Source: Niveibacterium sp. 24ML
GTDB lineage: Bacteria > Pseudomonadota > Gammaproteobacteria > Burkholderiales > Rhodocyclaceae
Direction of reading: 5' to 3'
Length of the DNA stretch: 64,000 bases
Assembly (NCBI RefSeq): GCF_026586805.1
Contig: NZ_JAPFHA010000010.1
Coordinates: 62,001 to 126,000, forward strand
The position numbers and the translations under genes are program-made. The notes beneath the pieces were generated by a model. The model searched no databases and had not been told where the DNA came from. It worked only from the letters and a program-made list of their open reading frames with translations. Positions 41,589-50,782 of the stretch are shown in pieces. Within the stretch, counting starts at the first letter, position 1, and each line of letters starts with the position of its first letter.

Positions 41589-44290
41589 TCGCGAACTCCA
41601 AGGGGTGCATAGGCCTGGATATCCAGGGTGCCAAGTTTAAGCGAAGTGTCTTCAGGGTCGTTCGTCAGCTTGAAGCCGAACTTGCGCACGAAGCGAAGCA
41701 TGCGGTCGTTGTCGTTGAGGAAGATGCCCTTCATTTCGAGCAGGCCGCGGTCTTTTGCGCTGAGGATGAGGATCTCCATCAGGCTGTGCGCCAGGCCGGT
41801 GCCCTTGACGTCGTCGGAGACGACGATGGCAAATTCGCAGCTCTTGCCGTCGGGGTTGGCGGCATAGCGGCAGACGCCAAGCTGGTGTTCGGCTCCGTCC
41901 CGCATCACGGTGGCGACGAAGGCCATTTCCCGGTCGTAGTCGATCTGGGTGAGCTTGGCCAGCATCTGGGGCGGCAGCTCTGAGAGCGCGCTCATGAAGC
42001 GGTAGTACTTTGTTTCGGGCGAGAGCCGCCGCACGAAGGCCTGCTCCAGCGCGGCGTCTTCCGGCATGATCGGGCGCACCAGCACCTCGCTGCCGTCACG
42101 CAGGCTGATGTGCCGGACAAGATTGCCCGGATATGGATGGATCGCCATGTGGTCGTAGCGGTTTGCGTTCTTCGGCACGCGGCCGACCACAATGCGGACG
42201 TCGACCGCCACCACGTCGTTCTCGTCGGCGACCAGCGGCTGAATGTCGACCGAGCGCACCCAGGGCAGCTCGCACGCCATCTCCGAGAGTCTCAACACCA
42301 CGAACTCCAGCCTGTCCATCGCGATCGGGGGCAGGCCGCGCCAGGCGTCCAGCTTGTTGGCCATGCGGTGCGAGCGGACGAGGTCGCGCGCAAGAAACTC
42401 GTTGAGCGGTGGCAGTGCAACGGTGCGTGAATCAAGCCCGTCGGCGTCCACGCCATGCTCGCCGAAGGAGATGATCGGGCCGAAAACCGGGTCTCGCGAC
42501 ACACCCAGCAAGAGGCCGCGCGCGCTGGCGAGTTCGATCCGCGGTTCGATCGTCACGCCGTGCTCGGCACTGTCGTCATCGCGCGAGCGCAAGTCGTCCA
42601 TCAGCTCTTCGAAGGCCAGATGGGCCGCCACTGCGCTTGAAGGGTAGCGTTTCGGACCGGTACCCAGGCTTTGCCGCCGCAAGGTGTTGGCGCGCATCGT
42701 GACCGGGAAGCCCAGCTCGTAGGCCATGGTGACCGCCTGCGCGGCGGTGTGGGCCACCAGGGTGCGCCGCACCGGAATCTTGAAGGCCGCAAGCACGGAC
42801 CGCGCTTCACTGCGGGTCAGGGTGGTACGGCCGCTTTCGATGGCGTTTTCAATCACGGCCCGCGCAGCGGCAATGTCTGGCGCCTCAAGGCTTGATAGCG
42901 GCGAGGGCACTTGCGTCAGCAGCTTCTGGTTCTGGTAGTAGGCGGAGATCTGCGAGAACAAGTCGATTGCAGGTTCCGGCGTGCGGTAACTCGGGATGCC
43001 GTTGGCAACAAATTGCTCGCGCGCCGCGCTGACCTGCGCCTCGCCCATCCAGCAGCAGAGGATGGGTTTGTCTGCCTTTTTGTCGATCTCGATCACGCGC
43101 TGCGCAACCTCCATCGGGCGCGTCATCGCCTGCGGGGTGAGGATTGCCAGAATGCCATCCACGCCCGGATCGGCCAGCACGGTTTCAAGCGTGCGCGCGT
43201 AGCGATCAGGGTCGGCATCGCCCACCATGTCGATCGGATTGTCGTGCGACCAAGCGCGCGGCAGGTCGCGGTTGAGCGCGGCAATCGTCTGCGGTGAAAG
43301 CTCGGCCAGCGGGATGCCCAGATCCCCCGCGCGGTCAGCCGCCATGACGCCGGGGCCTCCGCCGTTGGTGATGATCGCGAGGCGGTTGCCGCGTGGCCGG
43401 AAGCGGGTGAACAGAGCCTGCGTGGCGGCGAACATCTGGGTCAGGTACTTCAGCCGGATCACGCCCGCGCGGCGCAGCGCGGCATCGAAGACGATGTCCT
43501 CACCCACGATGGCGCCGGTGTGCGAATGCGCGGCCCGCGAGCCCGATGGATGGCGGCCGACCTTGATCACCATGATCGGTTTGGCGCGTGCGGCGGTTCG
43601 CAGCGAACTCATGAATCGGCGCGCGTCGCGGATGCCTTCGATGTAGAGCAGGATGCTCTCGGTGCGGAAGTCCCAGATCAGGTAATCGAGGATTTCACCA
43701 AAGTCCAGATCGCAGGACCCACCCAGCGACACAACGTTGGAGAATCCGACATTGGTGGTCTTGGCCCAGTCGAGAATCGCCGCACACAGCGCGCCCGACT
43801 GCGAAATGAAACCGATGCTGCCCGCCTTGGGTGCAGCGTGGGCAAACGTGGCATTGACGCCCGCAATGGCGCGTGCGATGCCCAGGCTGTTCGGCCCCAG
43901 GATGCGGATGCCGTACTTATCGGCCAGACGAACGATGTCGCGTTCCATGGCCGCGCCTTCGCTGCCGCTTTCGGCAAAACCGGCCGACAGGATCACCGCG
44001 GTCTTCACGCGCGCCCGGCCGCATGCGGCGACGATGTCTGGCACGGTGGGCGCGGGCGTTGCCACAATCGCCAGATCCACCCGCTGCGGCACATCGCCAA
44101 TGCTGTGCACGCAGGGGGTGCCGAGGACTTCCTTGTACTTGGGGTTGACCGAGTAGAGCTTGCCCTTGAAGCCGCTCTCAAGCATGTTCTGCACGAGCAC
44201 GTTGCCAAGCGCGCCGTCTCGCGGCGATGCGCCGATCACGGCGACCACCTGCGGTACGAACAGGGGCGTGAGGTAGTGTTGCTCGTCCAT
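41585..44290 (-). CDS. Pat/YfiQ-like protein: NDP-forming acyl-CoA synthetase domains fused to GNAT acetyltransferase
   Basis: A 901-residue protein with an acyl-CoA synthetase (NDP-forming) CoA-binding domain (VVAVIGASPRDGALGNVLVQ). It continues with ligase domains (ILGPNSLGI, IGFISQSGALCAAI, AIITNGGGPGVMAADRAG), an ATP-grasp region (about 480-700), and a C-terminal GNAT domain (about 735-885) with the acetyl-CoA loop VKGTGLAHSLM. Pat enzymes acetylate lysines, notably of acetyl-CoA synthetase. His 257 in SHTGAIVGED is kept, at the place where true ligases carry the phospho-His. The end overlaps the ABM gene (ATGA). It heads the minus-strand run. Confidence 0.88.
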   Translation of the reverse strand: MDEQHYLTPLFVPQVVAVIGASPRDGALGNVLVQNMLESGFKGKLYSVNPKYKEVLGTPCVHSIGDVPQRVDLAIVATPAPTVPDIVAACGRARVKTAVILSAGFAESGSEGAAMERDIVRLADKYGIRILGPNSLGIARAIAGVNATFAHAAPKAGSIGFISQSGALCAAILDWAKTTNVGFSNVVSLGGSCDLDFGEILDYLIWDFRTESILLYIEGIRDARRFMSSLRTAARAKPIMVIKVGRHPSGSRAAHSHTGAIVGEDIVFDAALRRAGVIRLKYLTQMFAATQALFTRFRPRGNRLAIITNGGGPGVMAADRAGDLGIPLAELSPQTIAALNRDLPRAWSHDNPIDMVGDADPDRYARTLETVLADPGVDGILAILTPQAMTRPMEVAQRVIEIDKKADKPILCCWMGEAQVSAAREQFVANGIPSYRTPEPAIDLFSQISAYYQNQKLLTQVPSPLSSLEAPDIAAARAVIENAIESGRTTLTRSEARSVLAAFKIPVRRTLVAHTAAQAVTMAYELGFPVTMRANTLRRQSLGTGPKRYPSSAVAAHLAFEELMDDLRSRDDDSAEHGVTIEPRIELASARGLLLGVSRDPVFGPIISFGEHGVDADGLDSRTVALPPLNEFLARDLVRSHRMANKLDAWRGLPPIAMDRLEFVVLRLSEMACELPWVRSVDIQPLVADENDVVAVDVRIVVGRVPKNANRYDHMAIHPYPGNLVRHISLRDGSEVLVRPIMPEDAALEQAFVRRLSPETKYYRFMSALSELPPQMLAKLTQIDYDREMAFVATVMRDGAEHQLGVCRYAANPDGKSCEFAIVVSDDVKGTGLAHSLMEILILSAKDRGLLEMKGIFLNDNDRMLRFVRKFGFKLTNDPEDTSLKLGTLDIQAYAPLGVRE

Positions 44291-44396
44291 TCTGGTTTAC
44301 CCGGTCCGGTTGGTGGCGGCATCGTAGTGGGCACGGCTGACGCATTGCTTGCGTTGGGTCAGTCGTGCGCCGGTCGCAATTGCCGATGTGCGATCT

Positions 44397-44416
44397 GACA
44401 ATGCACCGACATTGTC
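44397..44416. other. 7-bp inverted repeat upstream of the methyltransferase gene
   Basis: GACAATG and CATTGTC, separated by 6 bases, lie in the 181-bp divergent gap between the Pat-like gene and the methyltransferase gene. It could be an operator half-site pair or a small hairpin. No promoter is clear around it. Confidence 0.25.
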
Positions 44417-44471
44417 GTTCGTTTGCGCCGGTTTCGTCAGGGGCTCGCCCCCGACTTTGTGGAGCAGAACC

Positions 44472-45056
44472 ATGCAGTCACACCACCACGCCGGCACCAT
44501 GCCGCCTTCCGCCTGGGTGCGCGCCCATGCGCACCTTGTGCCGACTGGCCGCGTGCTTGATCTTGCGTGCGGTAGCGGGCGTCACGCACGCTTCTTCGCC
44601 GCAGCGGGTTGGCCGGTGCTGGCCGTTGATCGTGATGCGACGGCCTTGCAGGCTCTCGCTGGCGTGGACTTGATCGAGACCCGGGGGTGCGAACTTGAGA
44701 CAGGCGCCTGGCCCTTGCAGGCCGCCACCTTTGCCGGCGTGGTGGTGACGCACTACCTTCACCGCCCGCGTCGGGCCGAGTTGATGGCGCTTTTGCAGGC
44801 GGGCGGGGTGCTGATCTACGAGACCTTCATGGCCGGGCACGAGCGCCATGGCCGGCCTTCACGCCCCGAATTTCTCTTGCAGCCGGGCGAATTGCTTGAT
44901 TGGGCGCATCTGTTCGGCCTCGAGGTCTTGGCCTTTGAAGAGGCGACAGTCAGAATCCCCCGTGAAGCCTGTCTGCAGCGCCTGTGCGCGCGGCGACCGC
45001 TGGACCGATCTATTCTGGAAGTACCCACTACCCACTACCCACTACCCACGGAGTGA
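44472..45056 (+). CDS. Class I SAM-dependent methyltransferase
   Basis: A 194-residue Rossmann-fold methyltransferase. The SAM-binding motif I is RVLDLACGSGRHARFFAAAG, the acidic end of strand 2 is in VLAVDRDATAL, and the motif IV region is VVVTHYLHRP. The set resembles TehB-like and other small-molecule methyltransferases; the substrate is unknown. I chose the ATG at 44472 with GGAG upstream. The last codons are made of four TACCCAC repeats (45022-45049), so repeat-number change would alter the C-terminus or fuse it to the next gene. Confidence 0.82.
   Translation: MQSHHHAGTMPPSAWVRAHAHLVPTGRVLDLACGSGRHARFFAAAGWPVLAVDRDATALQALAGVDLIETRGCELETGAWPLQAATFAGVVVTHYLHRPRRAELMALLQAGGVLIYETFMAGHERHGRPSRPEFLLQPGELLDWAHLFGLEVLAFEEATVRIPREACLQRLCARRPLDRSILEVPTTHYPLPTE
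45022..45049 (+). repeat. Heptanucleotide tandem repeat (TACCCAC x4)
   Basis: Four perfect head-to-tail copies of TACCCAC lie at the end of the methyltransferase gene, 5 to 7 bases before its stop. Seven is not a multiple of three, so each copy gained or lost changes frame. Loss of one copy would join the methyltransferase in frame to the RRM-like protein that starts at 45061. Confidence 0.9.
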
Positions 45057-45060
45057 TGCA

Positions 45061-45297
45061 ATGAACCTTTGGCTTGCCAATCTGGCCCCGGAAGTGACCG
45101 ACGATGACATCCGTGCGCTGGTCATGAAGTACTGCGCGGTTGAGGTGCCTGAGATCCGCCGCGAACCGGGTGATGGCTCGCGGCCTGCCGCTGAACTGCG
45201 GTTTCCCGATGTCAGTTCAGACGTTTTGCACCAGTTTCAGGGCCGCCTCAACGGCATGTTCTGGATGGGGCGCAAGCTCAGCGCCCAGGTCATGTAA
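45061..45297 (+). CDS. Small RRM-like RNA-binding protein
   Basis: A 78-residue protein with a likely RNA recognition motif: LWLANLAPEVTDDDIRALV matches the RNP2 strand and first helix. AELRFPDVSSDVLHQF and the final GRKLSAQVM match the second half. The RNP1 strand is weak, so RNA binding is probable rather than certain. It starts 4 bases after the methyltransferase stop, and its last 8 bases overlap the end of the convergent selU. Confidence 0.6.
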   Translation: MNLWLANLAPEVTDDDIRALVMKYCAVEVPEIRREPGDGSRPAAELRFPDVSSDVLHQFQGRLNGMFWMGRKLSAQVM

Positions 45298-46345
45298 GGC
45301 TCTGGATCAGATCGGCGGCTGCGGCCGCCAGTTGATCCGCTGACAGGGTTTCGAGCACGATCGGCCGCGCCTCGCCAAATCGCACGAAGTTGCGGTTCTG
45401 CGAGCGCTGGTAGAGCGGATCGTAATGCTCGTCGATGAAGGCGGCGAACAGGGTTGCGAGGTCGCCCACCTCGGCCAGGCGCTTCCATTCATCGAGCACG
45501 CTGTTGCTCTGAAAACCACGCAGACAGTCGATGCGTTCCTTGAAATCGGCGACATCGTGGCCCAGGTAGGCGTAGTCATTGAGCAGAAAGTCGAGCCTTG
45601 CGGCGCGGCTTGCCTCGATGGCAACACACTCGCTCTGCCGGATCCGCTCGATCAGCGCCTCGGGAATCTGGATCGAGCCGATCTTGCGGCTCTCTGCCTC
45701 CACAAAAACGGGCCGCTCGGGCGAATAGCCGGCGAGTTTTTCGTGCAAGGCCGTCTCGAATGATTTCTGCGGCGGCTGTGCGATGCCCGGCAGGCGGCCG
45801 AGCACCGAACCCTTGTGGCGCGCCAGCCCCTCCAGATCCAGCACCTGTGCGCCGGCGGCCGCCAAGGCGTCGAGCAAGCGCGTCTTGCCCGATCCGGTGG
45901 CGCCGCACACCACCACGAAGCGCAGCGTCGGCGGCAGCGCGGCGATCTGGTCGATCACGTGACGGCGGTAAGTCTTGTAGCCGCCTTCGAGCTGGCAGGC
46001 GTCCCAGCCGATCATCCGCATCCAGGTGGTGAAGCTGCCGCTGCGCTGCCCGCCACGCCAGCAGTACAGCAGGGGGCGCCAGTCCTTGGGTTGGTCTTGG
46101 AAGTGCGTCATCAGATGGCGGGCAATGTTCTCCGCCACCATCGCGGCACCCAGCTTGCGCGCCTCAAACGCCGACACCTGCTTGTAGATCGTGCCGACCT
46201 GAGCGCGCTGTGCGTTGTCCAGAACCGGGCAGTTGATGGCGCCGGGAATATGGTCTTCCGCGAACTCGGCCGGCGATCGGGTATCGATGATCTGGTCGAA
46301 CGACCCAAGATCAGGAATGCGGGCAATGCCGCGAGGTGTCTGCAT
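45290..46345 (-). CDS. selU: tRNA 2-selenouridine synthase
   Basis: SelU (MnmH, YbbB) swaps sulfur for selenium in 2-thiouridine at the wobble position of Lys, Glu and Gln tRNAs, using selenophosphate and a geranylated intermediate. The 351-residue product has an N-terminal rhodanese domain with active Cys 95 in LLYCWRGGQRSGS. A P-loop domain follows with VVCGATGSGKTRLLDAL (148-155). It is divergent from selD, which makes its selenium donor. Its tail overlaps the RRM-like gene by 8 bases. Confidence 0.94.
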   Translation of the reverse strand: MQTPRGIARIPDLGSFDQIIDTRSPAEFAEDHIPGAINCPVLDNAQRAQVGTIYKQVSAFEARKLGAAMVAENIARHLMTHFQDQPKDWRPLLYCWRGGQRSGSFTTWMRMIGWDACQLEGGYKTYRRHVIDQIAALPPTLRFVVVCGATGSGKTRLLDALAAAGAQVLDLEGLARHKGSVLGRLPGIAQPPQKSFETALHEKLAGYSPERPVFVEAESRKIGSIQIPEALIERIRQSECVAIEASRAARLDFLLNDYAYLGHDVADFKERIDCLRGFQSNSVLDEWKRLAEVGDLATLFAAFIDEHYDPLYQRSQNRNFVRFGEARPIVLETLSADQLAAAAADLIQSLT

Positions 46346-46412
46346 TGAAACTCCGGGAGGGGCGCGAACGCGGCGCAGGTAAAATCAGGGCGTTCTCAGT
46401 ACAGGCCTGACC

Positions 46413-47450
46413 ATGACGATCAAACTTACGCAATTTTCTCACGGTGGCGGATGCGGCTGCAAAATTGCACCGGCGGTGCTCTCGCGCCTGCTCGCCAGTG
46501 CGCCGCCGGGAATCGTGCCGCCGGCACTGATGGTCGGTAACGAAACGTCCGACGACGCCGCAGTCTATCGCCTCAATGATGAGCAGGCCCTGGTCGCCAC
46601 AACCGACTTCTTCACGCCGATTGTGGATGACCCGTTCGACTTCGGGCGGATTGCGGCGACCAACGCGATTTCGGATGTCTACGCGATGGGCGGAACGCCG
46701 ATCATGGCCTTGTCGCTGGTCGGCATGCCGCTCGACAAGATTCCGCTCGATGCGGTCGGCAAGATCCTTGAGGGCGGCGCGGCGGTCTGCCGCGAAGCGG
46801 GCATCCCGATTGCGGGCGGGCACTCGATCGATATTCCGGAGCCCATCTACGGCCTGGTCGCCCTTGGCATCGTGCATCCCGATCGGGTCAAGCGGAATTC
46901 GGATGCACGCGCAGGCGACGTGCTGATTCTCGGCAAGCCGCTAGGGGTGGGGGTGCTCAGCGCCGCGCTCAAGAAGGGGCGGCTTGACGAAGCCGGCTAT
47001 GCGGAGATGATCCGCCATACGACACATCTGAATCGTGTTGGCGCGGCGCTCGCGAAGCTTGACGGTGTTCATGCCCTGACCGACGTGACCGGGTTCGGGC
47101 TTGCCGGCCATCTGCTTGAGATTGCGCGGGGTTCCAGGCTGGCCGCCACCGTGGCTTTCGATGCGCTGCCCTTGATCGCGCAGGCGGTTGCCTTCGCCAA
47201 GGATGGCGTCGTCACCGGTGCGAGCGGTCGCAACTGGAATGGCTATGGCGCGGATGTCCTGACGCCCGACGGATTCGAGGCCTGGCAACGGGTGCTGGTG
47301 ACCGATCCGCAAACATCCGGGGGTTTGCTTGTGAGCTGCGCCCCGGACTGTGCCGAATCGGTGCTGGCGGCCTTCCGCGCAGAGGGTTTCGCCGAGGCGG
47401 CCGTAATCGGGCAACTGCTCGAAGGCCCGCCTCTGGTGCGGATCGCCTGA
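46413..47450 (+). CDS. selD: Selenide, water dikinase
   Basis: SelD makes selenophosphate from selenide and ATP. The 345-residue product has the N-terminal active-site loop GGGCGCK with Cys 14 and Lys 17, the counterparts of the Escherichia coli Cys 17 and Lys 20. Here the residue is plain Cys (TGC), not selenocysteine. VGNETSDDAAVYRLN, TTDFFTPIVDDPFDFGRIAA and AGGHSIDIPEPIYGL follow, with the AIR-synthase C-terminal half. It is divergent from selU. The selenocysteine genes selA and selB are not in the window, so tRNA modification is the local use. Confidence 0.96.
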   Translation: MTIKLTQFSHGGGCGCKIAPAVLSRLLASAPPGIVPPALMVGNETSDDAAVYRLNDEQALVATTDFFTPIVDDPFDFGRIAATNAISDVYAMGGTPIMALSLVGMPLDKIPLDAVGKILEGGAAVCREAGIPIAGGHSIDIPEPIYGLVALGIVHPDRVKRNSDARAGDVLILGKPLGVGVLSAALKKGRLDEAGYAEMIRHTTHLNRVGAALAKLDGVHALTDVTGFGLAGHLLEIARGSRLAATVAFDALPLIAQAVAFAKDGVVTGASGRNWNGYGADVLTPDGFEAWQRVLVTDPQTSGGLLVSCAPDCAESVLAAFRAEGFAEAAVIGQLLEGPPLVRIA

Positions 47451-47465
47451 TTCCTGTGGCTGGGC

Positions 47466-48066
47466 TCAGCGTTTGAGTTGTGTCTTGAGCGCGGGCCAGA
47501 CGTTGTCCAGCAGGCGTGACTGGGCCGCAGCGGTTGGATGCAGCCCGTCTGCCTGGAACATCTGCGGTGACAAGGCGAGACCTTCGAACAGGAAGGGCAC
47601 CAGCGCAGCGCCTTCCTTCTTTGCAACCGCCGGAAAGCTGTTCTGGAACTTTTCGGTGTAGGCGGGGCCGTAGTTGGGCGGCAGACGCATGCCGACCAGC
47701 ACCAGTTTTGCGCCGGCCTTCTTGGCCATGCGCGCCATGTCGGTGAGGTTCTCTTGCATCGCATTGAGCGGCAGGCCGCGCAGGCCGTCGTTGGCGCCCA
47801 GTTCCAGCACCACCACGCTGGGTTTGTGCTGGGCGAGCGCGGCGGGCAAGCGGGTCTTGCCGCCGGCCGTGGTTTCACCGCTGGCGCTGGCGTTGACGAC
47901 AACATGCGGGAAGCCTTCTGCCTTCAAGCGTTTCTGCAGCAGCGATGGCCATGCCTCGTCGGCACGCAGGCCGTAGCCTGCGGACAGGCTGTCGCCAAAA
48001 ACCAGAATCGTGCTGGCGTGGCACACTCCGGCGCACAAAAGGAAAAGCGCAACAATGGAACGAAAC

Positions 48067-48068
<2 letters not shown>
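47466..48068 (-). CDS. tesA: Periplasmic SGNH esterase / lysophospholipase TesA-like
   Basis: TesA-type enzymes (arylesterase, thioesterase I, lysophospholipase L1) hydrolyse acyl esters in the periplasm. The 200-residue product has a signal peptide ending in CHA (about residue 18). It then has block I VFGDSLSAGYGL with catalytic Ser 27, block III LGANDGLRGLPL, and the Asp-His pair in DGLHPTAAAQ. I chose the ATG at 48068. Its first bases overlap the start of the divergent ybbA, as in Escherichia coli. Confidence 0.9.
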
Positions 48069-48768
<700 letters not shown>

Positions 48769-48795
48769 GGGCGGAGTGAAGGTCGCCGTGGCGCC

Positions 48796-50067
48796 TCAAG
48801 CCGCCGCGGTGCAGTCGATCACTTTGAAGACAACGCGGCGGTCAAGCGCATCGGAGGCATCGTCGCGCCCCGTGCCGACGAGGTTTTCGCGAGAACCCAC
48901 GCCGTTCGCAATCGTGCGCGTGCGCAGGCTCGGTTGACTGCCTTCGAGCTTCTGCTTGATCGATTCGGCGCGCAAGACCGAGATCCGTTCATTGATGGCT
49001 TCAGGACCGCTGCGGCTGGTGTGGCCCACAATTTCAAGACATGCGTTGCGCTTGGCAGTCTGGCTGGCCACTTCATTCAGCCATGCCGGATAGGACTTGC
49101 CGAACAGCGGATCATTCGCGAAGGCGGTTGAACCGGGCTTGAACAGGAAGCGCACCGCCATCCGCTTGCGCTCAAGGCCGAAGTCGACGATCCGCTTGAA
49201 CACCAACTCCGATGCGTCCTTGCGGCCCAGGCGCATGTTGGTCAGAAACACCCCGTTGAGAATGCGCAGTTCATCACCGGCTGCGGCCTGCATCGCGACG
49301 CTGTAGTGATCAAGCGCTTCCCGGTAACGCCCGGCGTTGTAGCTGTCGATGGCGCGCTGCACGCTGGCGGCAGAGACGATGCGTGCGACGTAGAAGGGGT
49401 CCATCGGATCGCCGATGCGGCTGCCCTGGCAGGTCTTGATGTAACCCTCGGTTACACCATCGAGTGCCCACGCCGGGCTGTCGCGGAAGTAGGCCAGTGG
49501 CGTGGCGTCGACGCCTTCCATTTTCGAGCGCGCGGTGCCCTTGCCGACCAGTTGACGGCTGTCGAGATCGGCCAGGGCAAGGCAGATCCGGTAGGCTTCG
49601 CGTGCCCCCTTGGTGGCGCCTTTGCCGTCGATGCCGGTGAAGGTGCCAACCAGAACCAGTGGCTTGCGGCGCAGGTTTTCCACCGAAAAGGCCTGCACGT
49701 CGAACTCAGGAAAACGCTCGCGGGCAATCTGGGTCAGCTTTGCCTGCATTTGCCGGGTCGCTTGGGTTTGCTCGCCGGTGACACCGTCGATCAACGGATC
49801 GATCACGACGATGCGTCCGCCCTTGGTCTTGTCAGCCGCGACACTGGCAAAAAGCGCGCTTGCCGCCTGTTCAACTGCCTGATCGAAGGGGGTTGCGACC
49901 GGAGCCGCTTGCGGTTCAGGCTGGGGCGCCACCGGGGCCTGGGGGGCCGGGGAAAGTGTCGCGGCCTGGCCCTGGGAGCGGGGGCTAGGTGTTGAACAGC
50001 CGACCGCCATGGCCAGGGCGATTGCAGCCGATAGCTTCCAGACCGGGTTCGTGACGGAAAATGACAT
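48796..50067 (-). CDS. OmpA-family lipoprotein beside the T6SS genes
   Basis: A 423-residue lipoprotein: signal peptide and lipobox with Cys 24 (LAMAVGCS), then a Pro/Ala/Gln-rich linker to about residue 65. A middle domain of unknown type follows (GGRIVVIDPLIDGVTGEQTQ, somewhat like FlgO/CsgG folds), then a TPR-like pair around 245-275 (AIDSYNAGRYREALDHYSVA). The C-terminal OmpA peptidoglycan-binding domain (about 320-423) has CLEIVGHTSRSG and ALDRRVVFKV. I chose the ATG at 50067. It is divergent from tssJ and convergent with ybbA. A link to type VI secretion is inferred from position. Confidence 0.75.
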   Translation of the reverse strand: MSFSVTNPVWKLSAAIALAMAVGCSTPSPRSQGQAATLSPAPQAPVAPQPEPQAAPVATPFDQAVEQAASALFASVAADKTKGGRIVVIDPLIDGVTGEQTQATRQMQAKLTQIARERFPEFDVQAFSVENLRRKPLVLVGTFTGIDGKGATKGAREAYRICLALADLDSRQLVGKGTARSKMEGVDATPLAYFRDSPAWALDGVTEGYIKTCQGSRIGDPMDPFYVARIVSAASVQRAIDSYNAGRYREALDHYSVAMQAAAGDELRILNGVFLTNMRLGRKDASELVFKRIVDFGLERKRMAVRFLFKPGSTAFANDPLFGKSYPAWLNEVASQTAKRNACLEIVGHTSRSGPEAINERISVLRAESIKQKLEGSQPSLRTRTIANGVGSRENLVGTGRDDASDALDRRVVFKVIDCTAAA

Positions 50068-50187
50068 GAGCACCTCTTGTTGTGCGTTGCTGGGGCGGCG
50101 GGGCGGGGCCCGGAATCCTGTGCGTATTGGTAGCACGCCCTGTACAGACGCGCCAGAAAGTTCATCGTTAGCCTGGGCGAACTTCAC

Positions 50188-50217
50188 GGCCCATGCAAGC
50201 TGTCGTTGCAGCGGGCC
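50188..50217. other. Dyad in the divergent region before tssJ
   Basis: Two nested inverted blocks, GGCCC/GGGCC and TGCAA/TTGCA, surround a 7-base centre. They lie about 65 bases before the tssJ ATG, in the 212-bp gap shared with the OmpA-family lipoprotein gene. It could be a hairpin or a regulator site. The rest of this gap shows no clear promoter. Confidence 0.3.
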
Positions 50218-50279
50218 GCTTCGCTCGTGATAATCCGGCAGGCGCGAATCTCGATTGCATTCACTTTAGGGTTTATCCA

Positions 50280-50759
50280 ATGAACTTCGTATCCCGAAGA
50301 ACGCTTCTGGTGGCCGGGGCGTGTGTGGTGCTCAGTGCTTGCGGTGGCAAGACGCTCGCACCGCCGCCGCCCCCGACCGTGGTGCAATTGACCGTGGCCG
50401 CCGAGGCCAATGCCAACCCGGATGCGCGTGGCCGCGCCACGCCGGTGGTGGTGCGCTACTACTTGCTTGCCAACGCCGGCCCCTTCGAGGCGGCCGATTT
50501 CTTTTCGCTGTTTGACAGTGACGAGAAGACGCTTGGTGCAACCATGGTTTCACGCGAAGAGGTGACACTCAAGCCGGGTGATTCGATCGCCAGTCGGCTC
50601 GCGCCGCAATCTGAAGCCAAAGCGCTGGGCGTATTTGTCGCCTTCCGTGATCCGAACAAGACACAATGGCGTGCCGTGGTGCCGGTGCCGGCGAACAAAA
50701 CCACCGCCTACACGGTTGCGATCCTGAAAGATCGCGTGACGATTTCCACCGCGCCCTGA
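50280..50759 (+). CDS. tssJ: T6SS outer-membrane lipoprotein TssJ
   Basis: TssJ anchors the TssM-TssL envelope complex to the outer membrane. The 159-residue product has a lipoprotein signal with lipobox VLSAC (Cys 21). The beta-sandwich core has VQLTVAAEANANPDARGRAT, VVRYYLLANAGPFEAADFF and LFDSDEKTLGATMVSREEVT, the usual TssJ order. Near the end, LGVFVAFRDPNKTQWRAVVP also fits. I chose the ATG at 50280; the frame is open for 29 codons upstream. It begins the plus-strand T6SS run with tssK 23 bases later. Confidence 0.93.
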   Translation: MNFVSRRTLLVAGACVVLSACGGKTLAPPPPPTVVQLTVAAEANANPDARGRATPVVVRYYLLANAGPFEAADFFSLFDSDEKTLGATMVSREEVTLKPGDSIASRLAPQSEAKALGVFVAFRDPNKTQWRAVVPVPANKTTAYTVAILKDRVTISTAP

Positions 50760-50782
50760 GCGCTCACCCCCGGAACTAAGCA

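Noticed and set aside
46413-46475. Selenocysteine codon in selD
   Set aside because: The active-site loop codons are TGC, with no in-frame TGA.
50220-50279. Possible sigma-54 promoter before tssJ
   Set aside because: T6SS operons often use sigma-54, but no GG and GC pair with the needed 10-base spacing was found next to TTGC.
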